Of a stretch of 64,000 bases of DNA, positions 51,195 to 59,502 are shown in pieces; the stretch's first letter is position 1, and each line of letters begins with the position of its first letter. Origin of the DNA: UBA10518 sp022837185. GTDB taxonomy: Bacteria > Desulfobacterota > Desulfobulbia > Desulfobulbales > Desulfobulbaceae. The DNA lies in contig JAVEQK010000012.1 in the NCBI GenBank assembly GCA_034007705.1, positions 17,648 through 81,647 of the forward strand, in the 5' to 3' direction. The notes below the pieces were generated by a model. That model did not search any database, was not told the DNA's origin, and saw only the letters and a list, made by a program, of their open reading frames with translations. A program made the position numbers and the translations under genes.

Positions 51195-51890
51195 TTAGCG
51201 TAAACTCAAAATGAAATCAGCAATGATGCCGGCGGTCTCCGGCGTGATATTCTGGGCCGGCATGCTGGAATCGGAATTGACCGATCTCGGGTCCAGCATG
51301 AACCGGACCAGGGTCTCCCGGTCATAGTCGAGGTCCCTGGCCAGTTCGCCGAAATCACCGGCAATATCCCGCCCCTGGTTGGCAAAGGAGTGGCAGCCGC
51401 CGCAAGCGCCGAGGACGATATCGGTCTTTCGTACTTTTTCAGGCTGTTCATCGCGCAACCGTGCGGCCTGCACATATTTTTCATCCTGGGGCGGCCATTT
51501 TCTGTTTTCAATGTTCGCCGTCCAGTGGAGGAACTGCACCAGGTCGGCGGCTTCCGCCTCGGTAACCCCGAGGTTGGGCATCTTGCGGAAGGAGTCCCGG
51601 TAGATCTCCTGGGGTTGCATGACTATGGAAATGATGTTGCTTTCCCCCAGCCGATAATAAGCCTTGGTCATATCCGGGGCATAATATCCGCCGAAGCCGA
51701 GGATCGTATGACAGTTGTTGCAGTTGTACTTGTGCCATACCTTTTTTCCGGCCACGACCCGATCGTCAATTTTGCTGGTGTGGGCGTACGCTTCCTCCTG
51801 GCGGTGAAAATCCCAGGTCAGCCATGCAAAGATGGCGACGGAGACAAGCGTTCCCGCCCAGAAAATGATTCTGGCATTTCGTAAAGTCAT
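51195..51890 (-). CDS. norC: NorC with an additional C-terminal cytochrome c domain
   Basis: 231 aa, against about 150 for ordinary NorC. A membrane anchor (residues 8-25) is followed by the standard NorC domain with haem site CNNCH (57-61) and a probable Met104 ligand (FRKMPNLG). A linker then leads to a second haem site CGGCH (163-167) with a likely Met210 ligand (SSMPAQNITPE), a second monohaem domain of the cytochrome c class I type. The added domain would give the reductase its own electron-delivering haem. The gene starts the norCB operon behind an FNR-type promoter. Confidence 0.9.
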   Translation of the reverse strand: MTLRNARIIFWAGTLVSVAIFAWLTWDFHRQEEAYAHTSKIDDRVVAGKKVWHKYNCNNCHTILGFGGYYAPDMTKAYYRLGESNIISIVMQPQEIYRDSFRKMPNLGVTEAEAADLVQFLHWTANIENRKWPPQDEKYVQAARLRDEQPEKVRKTDIVLGACGGCHSFANQGRDIAGDFGELARDLDYDRETLVRFMLDPRSVNSDSSMPAQNITPETAGIIADFILSLR

Positions 51891-52040
51891 ACTTTTTCCC
51901 TCCTTCCTGATGGTGAAATATCATGCCTGGCGGCATGCTGTCCTTTTCTGTTTCTCCTGTACAAAATTCCACACAGAGTGTACGGGTTGAGGATGAAATT
52001 GTTCTCCCTTGACAAGGACTTCTGCCCGTAATGTATTTTT

Positions 52041-52082
52041 TTTATAAGCCGGGTTTAATGCCTCAACCTTGATCTATGTCAA
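52041..52082 (-). promoter_or_regulatory. FNR/NNR-type class II promoter of norCB
   Basis: TTGACATAGATCAA (minus strand, 52082-52069) matches the TTGAT-N4-ATCAA box of CRP/FNR regulators in all but one base. Exactly 22 bp further is TATAAA (52046-52041). That places the box at about -41.5, the activating position of FNR-class proteins. The predicted leader is about 144 nt to the norC ATG. Confidence 0.7.
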
Positions 52083-52632
52083 TTATTTGAACTTTCCCGG
52101 CGGATGGCACTGGGTCCCGACAACACTGGTGCAGCCGGATGGAAGGAGAATTTTTGAAGGGGCCCTCTGATGCGGGATTGGGGTCGGGGGAATCCGTTGA
52201 AGGTTCAGGGGGGATGGGGCATGGGGCATGGTACGGCTTCCCGGGGGTCGGGACGTTTCTTACTGAAGCCCGCTGGAGAATTGTGTTTGTCGGCATGCTG
52301 TTCTCCCTTGCCGGGGAGGATGGCCAAGGCCTTGACGGTATCCTTTTCCCGGCGGGATTTTTTTTTGGGGCCGAGCGGTTCCGAGGTTGTGCAACTCAAG
52401 AAGCATGCCAATCAGCCGTGATGACTGATGACGTCTGCGGAAAAGCCCCCGGGACCGACCAAAGAGTAACTGTTCCTTTTGGCTTCAGGTGGTTTTGCGG
52501 CCTGTCGTCCCGAAATTTATCCTGTCCGGAAGGAAATCTGTCCATTTTTACAGGAAAGGGAGGGTTTGCCCGGGACCCGGCCAGTAAGGTTGACAAAGGG
52601 TTTTACCACCCTTTTCGTCATTTTCCTGGGGT
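52083..52632. other. Gene-poor spacer between norC and cysteine-rich paralog B
   Basis: An open frame of about 217 codons crosses the region on the plus strand (52139-52792), but it has no ribosome site, no hydrophobic or conserved pattern, and a Gly-rich low-quality translation. I see no other gene. It could be decayed sequence. Confidence 0.4.
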
Positions 52633-52647
52633 TGGCATTACATTTGC
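52633..52647 (+). promoter_or_regulatory. Possible sigma-54 promoter
   Basis: TGGCATTACATTTGC has the GG-N10-GC spacing and most bases of the -24/-12 consensus. It lies about 145 bp upstream of cysteine-rich paralog B. A TTGACA also occurs 50 bp upstream, so a sigma-70 promoter is an alternative. Confidence 0.35.
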
Positions 52648-52791
52648 GAGGAATGAAGGTAACCCCAAAGGGTCGGAAACGATGATCTTTGAGATGCTTC
52701 AGGGATTATTGCCGTCCCTGCGGAATCCAGGCCGGGGTGAATACAGTGGCAGCCGTTGGCACGGTTCTGGCAGAGGGTACGGCCAGTCATG

Positions 52792-53190
52792 ATGCATTTA
52801 TATACGGGCAAGATAATGGACAAGGAAAGACCCTACAAACAGTGCAAGAGGTGCAGGAAAACATGGAGGGATTCCTCTGAATTCCTGTCGGACCCTGAAT
52901 TGAGGTTCCATGCCTATCAGGCCTCTTTCGAGGAATTGGAAACCGGACTCTTTCTCTTCGAGCACTCCTGCAAAACCACATTGTCTATCCAGGCGGGAGA
53001 ATTTTCTCACCTCTACCAGGGCCCTGTTTTCAAGGAAAGGGCGACCGGAACAGAGGAATGTCCTGGATTTTGCGGGAAAGCCGGCAATCTGGAACCTTGC
53101 ACCGTCGAGTGTGAATGCGCCTATATCAGGGAAGTAATGCAGATAATACGCTACTGGCCCAAGGATAGCGCCGGGGTGGAAAGTGCATGA
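52792..53190 (+). CDS. Cysteine-rich protein, paralog B
   Basis: 132 aa from ATG 52792; ATG 52789 and 52816 are alternatives. I chose 52792 because the deleted copy at 57307 is alike from exactly this codon (MHLYTGKIM / MHFYSDRIM). The eight cysteines are C18, C21, C60, C90, C94, C103, C107 and C109. It shares FLSDP, SFEELETGLFLFEHSC, GPVFKERATGTEECPGFC and CAYIREVMQIIRYWPK with paralog A. It is probably a small metal-binding protein. It lies upstream of, and divergent from, norCB, with paralog A on the other flank. Function unknown. Confidence 0.82.
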   Translation: MHLYTGKIMDKERPYKQCKRCRKTWRDSSEFLSDPELRFHAYQASFEELETGLFLFEHSCKTTLSIQAGEFSHLYQGPVFKERATGTEECPGFCGKAGNLEPCTVECECAYIREVMQIIRYWPKDSAGVESA

Positions 53191-53261
53191 TGCCGCATCT
53201 GCTCCCCTGCCGCTGCGTTTGCGGCATGATCCCCGTAATGGCTTCCTCCGGGCTCAGACAA

Positions 53262-53333
53262 AAAAAGTACGGAAGGGGGAGGGCGCAGAGCGGAATTATT
53301 CGCAAGAAGAGTCAAGCAAAGACTTGACCCCCC
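53262..53333 (-). repeat. Gene-end palindrome, copy 3 with tail
   Basis: On the minus strand GGGG + TCAAGTCTTTGCTTGACTC + TTCTTGCG lies 5 bp after the wtpC stop, in sense orientation. A partly conserved tail runs on for about 50 bp, matching copies 4 and 5. It is antisense to, and downstream of, cysteine-rich paralog B. Confidence 0.8.
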
Positions 53334-53337
53334 TTGC

Positions 53338-54375
53338 TCAGAAAACATGTACGGCGGACGACTTGTACGAAAGCCGGACGCCCGTGCCGATATCCAGAGC
53401 CAGATCAACCGCGGAACCCTTGGTGACAAGTATCTTGAACAGGAGGTCATACACCGAAACATGGACTTCATAGACGAAGCCCTGGTCGATAATGCTTGTA
53501 ATGATACCGGCGAAGGAATTGTTTAAGTTTGATTCCCGGTCGTTCAGGCCGATGACTATATCCTCCGGCCTGATGGCAACATGGCCGCAGGAGCTGTGAT
53601 GACAGTGAGGTATTTCCATTCGGAGAGAGCCCACTTCCGCGGAGGTCTTGTTGAATCTGGCCTGGAAGACGTTTTTCATCCCCACAAAATCCGCCACAAA
53701 GGCAGAAGAGGGCCGCTGGAAGATATCATGGATGGTCCCTGTCTGCTGGATAACGCCGTTGCTTATGATGGCGGCTTTTGTCGCCAGTGATATCGCCTCG
53801 GAAAAATCATGCGTCACCATGAAAAAAGTGATGGCCGAAAGGCTATGGGTCTGTTTGAGCAGAAGCCGGATTTCTTCCCTGAATCGGGGATCGAGGGCTG
53901 AAAGCGGCTCGTCGAGAAGGATAACCCGGGGTTCGACCATGAGCGCCCGTGCCAGTGCGACCCTCTGGAGCTCTCCACCGCTCAGCGTATCCGGACAGCG
54001 GTGCAGCAGGTGGCCTATGCCAAGGTCATCGACGAGCTTCCTGAATCGTTTGTCGGTGGATTTTGTGTCGTGACGGCGGTAGCGGAGGCCAAATTTGATG
54101 TTGCCGGTAACGGTCAGGTGGGGGAACAGCGCATAATCCTGGTACATAATCCCCACGCCCCGTTTTTCCGGCGGCAGCCGGGTGATGTCCCTGCCGCTGA
54201 TGACAATGCTGCCGTTCCGTACAGGGACCAGCCCGGCAATGGCCTCCAGCAGGATGGTTTTGCCGGAACCGGTGGGGCCCATCAGCACGAAAAAGCCACC
54301 CTCATCGACGGCAAGATCTATGTCATTAAGGCGAAATTCCCCGAGCTGTACGCTGAGCCCCTTGATTTCAATCAC
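53338..54375 (-). CDS. wtpC: Tungstate/molybdate ABC transporter ATP-binding protein
   Basis: 345 aa. The GTG start at 54375 overlaps the permease stop (GTGA); longer frames are unsupported. Walker A is GPTGSGKTILLE, the ABC signature LSGGELQRVALARAL, and Walker B VILLDEPLSALD, with the switch histidine in FFMVTHDFSE. The last 110 residues form a TOBE-like regulatory domain (VAIRPEDIVIG, FAGIITSIIDQGFVYEVHV) that in ModC/WtpC proteins can bind the oxyanion. It energises uptake together with the permease and binding proteins encoded upstream. It ends the operon, with a gene-end palindrome 5 bp later. Confidence 0.9.
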   Translation of the reverse strand: MIEIKGLSVQLGEFRLNDIDLAVDEGGFFVLMGPTGSGKTILLEAIAGLVPVRNGSIVISGRDITRLPPEKRGVGIMYQDYALFPHLTVTGNIKFGLRYRRHDTKSTDKRFRKLVDDLGIGHLLHRCPDTLSGGELQRVALARALMVEPRVILLDEPLSALDPRFREEIRLLLKQTHSLSAITFFMVTHDFSEAISLATKAAIISNGVIQQTGTIHDIFQRPSSAFVADFVGMKNVFQARFNKTSAEVGSLRMEIPHCHHSSCGHVAIRPEDIVIGLNDRESNLNNSFAGIITSIIDQGFVYEVHVSVYDLLFKILVTKGSAVDLALDIGTGVRLSYKSSAVHVF

Positions 54376-55190
54376 GGTGCCTTCTTCCCGGAAAGGGCAA
54401 GTATCCTGAGAACAAGAAAAAGCGACAGGCACACGATTACCAGCCATACCGCAACGGGTTGTGAATATTTCAGGCCGTAGCCCTCGAACCGTTCGTAGAT
54501 GAGCACCGGCGCCGTCATGGGGTGGTATGCGACGACAACGACGGCCCCGAATTCGCTTATCGCCCGGGCGCAGCACATGATGAACCCTACCAGCACGCTG
54601 CGCCAGGCAAGGGGGAAGGTGATCCGGACAAAGGTGCTCCACATGGGCGCGCCAAGGCTCCGGGCCACGTTTTCCATACGTGGAGAGATACCCTCGATCC
54701 CTGACTTGACTGAATTGATGTAAAAGGGCATGCCGACAAAGACGAGAACGGTAATAATACCCGTGGTGCTGCCCATGATCCGGATTCCCAGTTCGCTCAT
54801 GATATGCCCCAGCCAGTGGTTTCTTCCCGCCACGCTCAGGATGGCGATGCCGACCACCGGATGCGGTATGACAATGGGCAGGTCGATGATGCTCTCGATG
54901 AAATGTTTACCCCGGAAACTCGAACGCGCGAGCACATAAGCAAGGGGCGTCCCAATCGCGAAAGATATGGAAGCTGCCGATAGGGATGTATATATACTCA
55001 GCCAGATGGAATGGATGACGTTCCTGTCCTTGAGCGTCTCCCTGAGCATGGCGGAAGAGGGAGCTGTCAGCAATTCATAAAGAGGCAGAACTATGAACGC
55101 CAGGACCATGATTCCACAGGAAACCGAAACCCAGTAGAAAGGCCCCCTCTTCCCCACGATTTTCTGCCTGTCAGTTTTTGACTTCGACAA
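54372..55190 (-). CDS. wtpB: Tungstate/molybdate ABC transporter permease
   Basis: 272 aa with about six membrane helices. The EAA loop ENVARSLGAPMWSTFVRITFPLAW is typical of molybdate/tungstate permeases (ModB/WtpB). The TTG at 55190 overlaps the end of wtpA by 20 bp; a GTG at 55157 with AGGCAG upstream is a plausible alternative start. It lies between wtpA and wtpC and overlaps wtpC by 4 bp. Confidence 0.9.
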   Translation of the reverse strand: MSKSKTDRQKIVGKRGPFYWVSVSCGIMVLAFIVLPLYELLTAPSSAMLRETLKDRNVIHSIWLSIYTSLSAASISFAIGTPLAYVLARSSFRGKHFIESIIDLPIVIPHPVVGIAILSVAGRNHWLGHIMSELGIRIMGSTTGIITVLVFVGMPFYINSVKSGIEGISPRMENVARSLGAPMWSTFVRITFPLAWRSVLVGFIMCCARAISEFGAVVVVAYHPMTAPVLIYERFEGYGLKYSQPVAVWLVIVCLSLFLVLRILALSGKKAP

Positions 55191-56160
55191 ACTCCTTCAG
55201 TTCCGGAGGAACAAGCGACCGCATCTCCTCAGTGGGAATCCGACAGGGAATGAAGGGCGGCTGTCCCTGTTCCTGGAGAACTTTCAACCCCCCATTGGGA
55301 TCGAGCATGTATTTGAGGAAGGCTGTCGCGGCTTCCTTATTCGGGGCATCCTTGATGAGGGTGACCCCGTAGGTGACTGAATCACCTTTCATATCCATGA
55401 ATTCACCGGGTTGTTTCCCGGTAACCTTGACAACGGCCTGGGAATAGTATTCATCGTGCTTGTAATTGCCCAGGTTGATTTCTTCAGGCAGTACCACGTA
55501 CTTCAGGCCGTGCTGCACGGCAACGGAGAGATACTCCCATGCATAATCCATGTTGCCGGTCTGCAACAGGGTCACCAGTTCAACCGACTTGGGCCGGACA
55601 TTTTCCTGGGGACGGTTGGCGATCATTTGGTCATACAGCCCGGGTTTTCCGTAATACTTCTCGGCGAGTTGAAGCACCATCAGGGCCCGGTAACCGCAAG
55701 GGTCGAGGTTCGGGTCGGAGTGCCCCCAGACAACACCGTCGGTGCTGAGAATTTCATACCAGTTGTCCGCACTCACCTTGTCGGCCATCCTGCTTTTGTC
55801 CGTGTAGCAGAGCACAAGCTGATTGGTGGCGAACCGTATATTCAGGTCGGCAAATTGAGGAATAAGGAGCTTGTCGATCACTTTAAAATCGGCGGAGGCC
55901 ACGATGTCGCACGGTTTGTGCAGATCGGTTACCTTGCGCGCGGCTGCCTGGCTGCCGCTGGCCTCACGCTGCAGATCCACTCCGGGATACATGGCTTCGA
56001 ATTCCTTTTCCATGGTCTCGAACGGCATGGACAGGCTCCCCGCGTGGAACATGACGACCGTCCCCTTCGGCTCGGCCAGAGCAAGGGGTACAGCAACAAA
56101 CACCAGGAAAAACAGGATGGTGAAAATTGTCGGTGCCGGGTTAAGGTGGGATCTTTCCAT
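55171..56160 (-). CDS. wtpA: Tungstate/molybdate-binding protein WtpA
   Basis: 329 aa with a signal peptide (cleavage after ALA). The N-terminal FHAGSLSMPFETMEKEFEAMYPG and REASGSQAAARKVTDLHKPCD are diagnostic of WtpA, which binds tungstate and molybdate in six-fold coordination, and SADFKVIDKLLIPQFA follows the family. The protein is periplasmic and feeds the WtpBC permease encoded next. The second gene of the operon, it lies 156 bp after the TupA-like gene. Tungsten would serve aldehyde ferredoxin oxidoreductases or formate dehydrogenases, which are not in this window. Confidence 0.92.
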   Translation of the reverse strand: MERSHLNPAPTIFTILFFLVFVAVPLALAEPKGTVVMFHAGSLSMPFETMEKEFEAMYPGVDLQREASGSQAAARKVTDLHKPCDIVASADFKVIDKLLIPQFADLNIRFATNQLVLCYTDKSRMADKVSADNWYEILSTDGVVWGHSDPNLDPCGYRALMVLQLAEKYYGKPGLYDQMIANRPQENVRPKSVELVTLLQTGNMDYAWEYLSVAVQHGLKYVVLPEEINLGNYKHDEYYSQAVVKVTGKQPGEFMDMKGDSVTYGVTLIKDAPNKEAATAFLKYMLDPNGGLKVLQEQGQPPFIPCRIPTEEMRSLVPPELKEFVEVKN

Positions 56161-56316
56161 GGTTTACCTCCTCTTGGATGTTATTGAATCTTTCTCCTTG
56201 ATACGATCTACCCGTTCCGGGAGCGGCCGGCGGCGAGCTGCCGCGCGCAACAAACCCCTTTTGCCCGCGGACCCCTCAGCTCTGCCTACCCGGCCATCCT
56301 CCAGAGTCCGCGTCAA

Positions 56317-57177
56317 TCAGTGGTCATACTGTTTGGCGTATTCGGCGTCATTGTAGAGGCCTTCGCCGTGCAGTGATTTCCCGTAATTCCCTATGATGCC
56401 CTGTCCTTCCGCGGAGGCCAGGAAATCGATGAATTTCTCCGCCCAGGCCTGGCCTTCCGTCGCACCAGCCGGTTGGCACAGCCCGTGGTAGGTATTGATC
56501 AGGAAAGGATCACCCCTGAAGAGGATCTGCAAATTGTTCATTTCCTTTTTCGCGGCCACCCAGGTGCTGCTGTCCGTCATGAAATAACCAGGCAAATCAT
56601 TGGCCTTTTTCATGGTCGCCATCATGAAGTCCTTGGTAACGATATACCAGTCTCCCGAGGGCTCCATGCCTGCCGCTTTCCAAATTGACATTTCTTTTTT
56701 ATGGGTTCCTGAATTGTCCCCCCGGGATAAAAAATTCGCCTGGGCGGCTGCTATCTTCTGATATGCTTCCGCCGCGCTTTTTGCCTCCTTGATTCCGGCC
56801 GGGTCGCTTTCGGGGCCGACAATGTAAAATTCATTTGATCCGATCAGGGTACGCTTTATCGCCCACCCTTCCTGGACTGCAGCCTTTTCCGCAGCCGGGG
56901 CATGAACCAGGGCGATGTCAACTTCTTTTGCCTTCAACAGGGCAAGGGACTTGCCGGAACCGGCCTTTACCCAGCAAAGCGTTGTCTTGTTTTTTTCATT
57001 GAACGTCTCCGCCAGGACTTTCAGCAACCCCAGTTCGCCCGGGCTGCCGGTGGCAAGAGAAAAAAGATTTGAATCGTCTCCGTATGTTTCCGTACAATCG
57101 GCCGCCATAATTATTGCCGGCAGGCCCATGAAAAATAAGAACATTGCGATTGCCTGAATCCACTTCCTGATCCTCAT
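56317..57177 (-). CDS. TupA-like oxyanion-binding protein
   Basis: 286 aa from ATG 57177, placed 10 nt after AAGGAG; ATG 57198 is possible. A signal peptide ends near IIMA-A. FLSRGDNSGTHKKEMSIWKAAG is the hallmark of TupA tungstate-binding proteins. The ligand motif near the N-terminus, TTTS in characterised TupA, reads TGSPGELGLLKVLAE, so ligand specificity may be changed. Other conserved parts are VDIALVHAPAAEKAAV and YFMTDSSTW. It is the first gene of the run tupA-like - wtpA - wtpB - wtpC and has no TupBC of its own nearby. Confidence 0.85.
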   Translation of the reverse strand: MRIRKWIQAIAMFLFFMGLPAIIMAADCTETYGDDSNLFSLATGSPGELGLLKVLAETFNEKNKTTLCWVKAGSGKSLALLKAKEVDIALVHAPAAEKAAVQEGWAIKRTLIGSNEFYIVGPESDPAGIKEAKSAAEAYQKIAAAQANFLSRGDNSGTHKKEMSIWKAAGMEPSGDWYIVTKDFMMATMKKANDLPGYFMTDSSTWVAAKKEMNNLQILFRGDPFLINTYHGLCQPAGATEGQAWAEKFIDFLASAEGQGIIGNYGKSLHGEGLYNDAEYAKQYDH

Positions 57178-57254
57178 GATTTTCTTTCTCCTTGTCATTC
57201 TTGGTTGTCATTCACCCAATCGAACGATTGGATTCGGCCGCGGCAAATTAAAAT

Positions 57255-57292
57255 ATTATACATGTCAAGTATAGCATATGTCAAGATTGACA
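57255..57292 (-). promoter_or_regulatory. Promoter and operator of the tungstate transporter operon
   Basis: On the minus strand a perfect TTGACA (57284-57279), an 18-bp spacer and a perfect TATAAT (57260-57255) precede the TupA-like gene with a leader of about 70 nt. A perfect inverted repeat TGTCAATCTTGACA (57292-57279) covers the -35 box, and a further TTGACATG half-site lies between -35 and -10. This is the layout of repression by a dimeric regulator, presumably oxyanion-responsive (ModE- or TunR-like); none is encoded in the window. Confidence 0.75.
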
Positions 57293-57306
57293 CATAATCG
57301 GCCAAA

Positions 57307-57480
57307 ATGCATTTCTATTCTGACAGGATAATGGCCAAGGTAAAATCTTGCGCACAGTGCAAGAGGTCAGGGAGATCGCTGTTTCTGCTGGGTGAGGGAG
57401 GAGTAAAGGGGAGGGAGCAGGCGCGGACCTGGGTGGAGCAGAAGCACGATGCCGGATTATGGCAAAGGATTCGCCAGTGA
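57307..57480 (+). pseudogene. Internally deleted third copy of the cysteine-rich gene
   Basis: The DNA from 57307 matches the start of paralog B (ATGCATTTATATACGGGCAA at 52792) for about 60 bp, including GATAATGG, CAAGG and ACAGTGCAAGAGGT. The second cysteine of CxxC is already a serine codon here. The sequence then departs, and near 57431-57458 it again resembles the 3' end of paralog B (GGTGGA, AGxxGCA, GATGCCG; compare 53175-53197). The frame is open for 57 codons but lacks the middle of the protein. I read it as a duplicate with the centre lost. Confidence 0.7.
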
Positions 57481-57530
57481 CGGTGCCATGAATGGGAATT
57501 TACATTATTTTCCTGCGCCGTTTTTTTTGC

Positions 57531-57692
57531 TTACTTGTTTTTCGCAACAACCCAGACACCATGGACAATACCTGGTATGTAACCGAACAGGGTCAGAATA
57601 ATATTGATCCAGAAATGTTTGCCGAGGCCGACTTGCAGGAACACTCCCAAGGGTGGCAGAATGATTGCCAATATAATTTTTACAAGCTCCAT
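57531..57692 (-). CDS. Pmp3/YqaE family membrane peptide
   Basis: 53 aa, normal for the family. Two membrane helices with the signature ILPPLGVFLQVGLGKHFWIN and LTLFGYIPGIVHGVWVV. The ATG at 57692 follows GGAGG at 10 nt. Longer frames upstream translate non-coding sequence. Members affect membrane potential and salt tolerance in yeast; in bacteria the role is poorly known. Confidence 0.9.
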   Translation of the reverse strand: MELVKIILAIILPPLGVFLQVGLGKHFWINIILTLFGYIPGIVHGVWVVAKNK

Positions 57693-57971
57693 GGAATTTT
57701 TTCCTCCATTTTGTGTTGTTCCCGCCGAACGTGGTCCCGGCGGCGATGCACCGTTCTGTTCCATCTTTATATAAAGAAAAACCATAAATACCAGACGAAG
57801 GCAAGAGCGATCGCCAAAGGAAGACAAAAAGGGGGAGGCTTCGCAAAAAGTGAGCGCCTTCCGCCGATCCGCAATTTCAACCCTGGCCACAACTTGCCGT
57901 ACGCCGGTTTCCAGTCCTGGTAAAGGTGTTTGCCATCCGGTCAACAGGGATTTTCCGGCCGAATCGCGACG

Positions 57972-59246
57972 TCAAAAAAGTACATGAGGACGGGAATCCT
58001 GCCATTGCTTCAACCGTTCAAGCAGCCAGCCTGAAAGTTCTTCCGCCAGGTAGAATTGTGGAGAAAGCAGGTTGTCCCGGGGTGAGATGACCCCTTGTTG
58101 CACGGCGATCTTCGCCAATGGTGTGCCCGGATAAATACGGATGCCCGCCGTGAGTTTCAATGCGTCAAGTTCAAGTGAGTCGGCAAAGGCAAGACTTTCT
58201 TCCACGGAATGGCGTGTTTCGCCAGGACCTCCCAGCAGCAGAAACCCCATCCGTTCAATGCCCTGTTCGGCAAAGAGTGCCGATGCCGCCCGCACGTCTT
58301 CCAGGGTAAACCGCTTGTTCAGGTTCCTGAGCATAGGAGCGGAGCCGCTTTCAAACCCCAGGCTTATCTGTTTGCAACCGGCGGCGGCCATGAGCTCAAC
58401 CAGTTCCCTGTCCACATTTTTCGGATACACAATGCAGCGCCAATGCATGGCCAGTTCTTGGTCAAGGATCTGCCGGCATATCGATTTGGCATAGGCAGGG
58501 GGGGAATTAAAGGTGTTGTCCACAAAGAAGAAATTCGCATAACCGGCCTTCACCCAATCTGCAAGCCAGCCGGCGATGATTTCCGGCGAACGTTTGCGCA
58601 GAACAGCGCCTTCAATGGAGGCGGTGGAGCAATAACTGCATTTGAGGGGGCAGCCGCGCCTTGTTTGCACCGGGATCCATGGTTCGTTGGTGCGGGAGAG
58701 GGAGGCGGACAGAATATCGGTTTCCGGGAGCGCCAGCAGATCAAGATCGGGGCAGAATGTTCTGGGCCGTTGGGAACGGTGACCCCGCGTATACAGGCCT
58801 GGTATGAGGGACAGATCGTCGTTGTTCTCCATACCTGTCAGCAGGGAGGGGAAGGCGATTTCCCCTTCGCCCGCTATGCCGAAATCCGCATCGAGATAAA
58901 CCAGGGCGCTCTCGGGAAACATGCTGTATCCTGCCCCGCCGAGGATAATCGGTGCATCAGTCAGATTCCGGCAGACCGCCACGACCTCCTGCACCTTCTC
59001 GAGCAGGAATACAGGGGCTGCACAATGCTGGTCATCGATGTTTCTCACCGAAATGCCGATGCATTGCGGCTGAAACTCGGTGATCAGACCATTGATCGTG
59101 GCACTGACATCCATTTCGAACATCAGGTCCAGCATGGCGACGTCGTGCCCTGCGTTTTTTGCTGCTTCCGCCACGCACGCCAGCCCAAGGGGCATGGCCG
59201 GCATATTGAACCTTTCCGTGTTGGCTGAAATAAGAAGGACCTTCAC
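57972..59246 (-). CDS. B12-binding-domain radical SAM protein
   Basis: 424 aa. The N-terminal 130 residues form a cobalamin-binding-like Rossmann domain (VLLISANTERFNMPAMPLGLA, GHDVAMLDLMFE, PIILGGAGYSMFPE). The radical SAM cluster motif is CPLKCSYCS in TRRGCPLKCSYCSTASIEG, followed by FFFVDNTFNSP, GFESGSAPMLRNLNK and FLLLGGPGETRHSVEES. This is the layout of B12-dependent radical SAM methylases and related enzymes, often acting on lipids or secondary metabolites. The substrate is unknown. The gene is alone. The usual DxHxxG cobalamin-ligating histidine is not evident, so B12 may bind base-off without it or not at all. Confidence 0.87.
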   Translation of the reverse strand: MKVLLISANTERFNMPAMPLGLACVAEAAKNAGHDVAMLDLMFEMDVSATINGLITEFQPQCIGISVRNIDDQHCAAPVFLLEKVQEVVAVCRNLTDAPIILGGAGYSMFPESALVYLDADFGIAGEGEIAFPSLLTGMENNDDLSLIPGLYTRGHRSQRPRTFCPDLDLLALPETDILSASLSRTNEPWIPVQTRRGCPLKCSYCSTASIEGAVLRKRSPEIIAGWLADWVKAGYANFFFVDNTFNSPPAYAKSICRQILDQELAMHWRCIVYPKNVDRELVELMAAAGCKQISLGFESGSAPMLRNLNKRFTLEDVRAASALFAEQGIERMGFLLLGGPGETRHSVEESLAFADSLELDALKLTAGIRIYPGTPLAKIAVQQGVISPRDNLLSPQFYLAEELSGWLLERLKQWQDSRPHVLF

Positions 59247-59502
59247 TGGGAAACATCCCGGCGGAGAAGTTGAGTAAACACTTTATTCCTTTTTTCCCCT
59301 TTCCCGATCCTTTCCTGGCTCAGGTTATTGTACCGGCGCCGGCAGACGGGTGTGGGCGACCCGCATGGCCAGAACAAAGGGGAATCCCAGGTCCTCATGC
59401 TCCCGGGCCGATCCGGCAGGTTGGGGACGGCAGAGCGGGTTGACGGCGCCTCCGGTCATGCTTCTGCGGGCCGCTCATCCCATGGCCTGGCCGTCCCGTT
59501 GT

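Noticed and set aside
52139..52792. A 217-codon open frame between norC and cysteine-rich paralog B
   Set aside because: It has no ribosome site, odd composition and no recognisable pattern, and runs into the start of the paralog.
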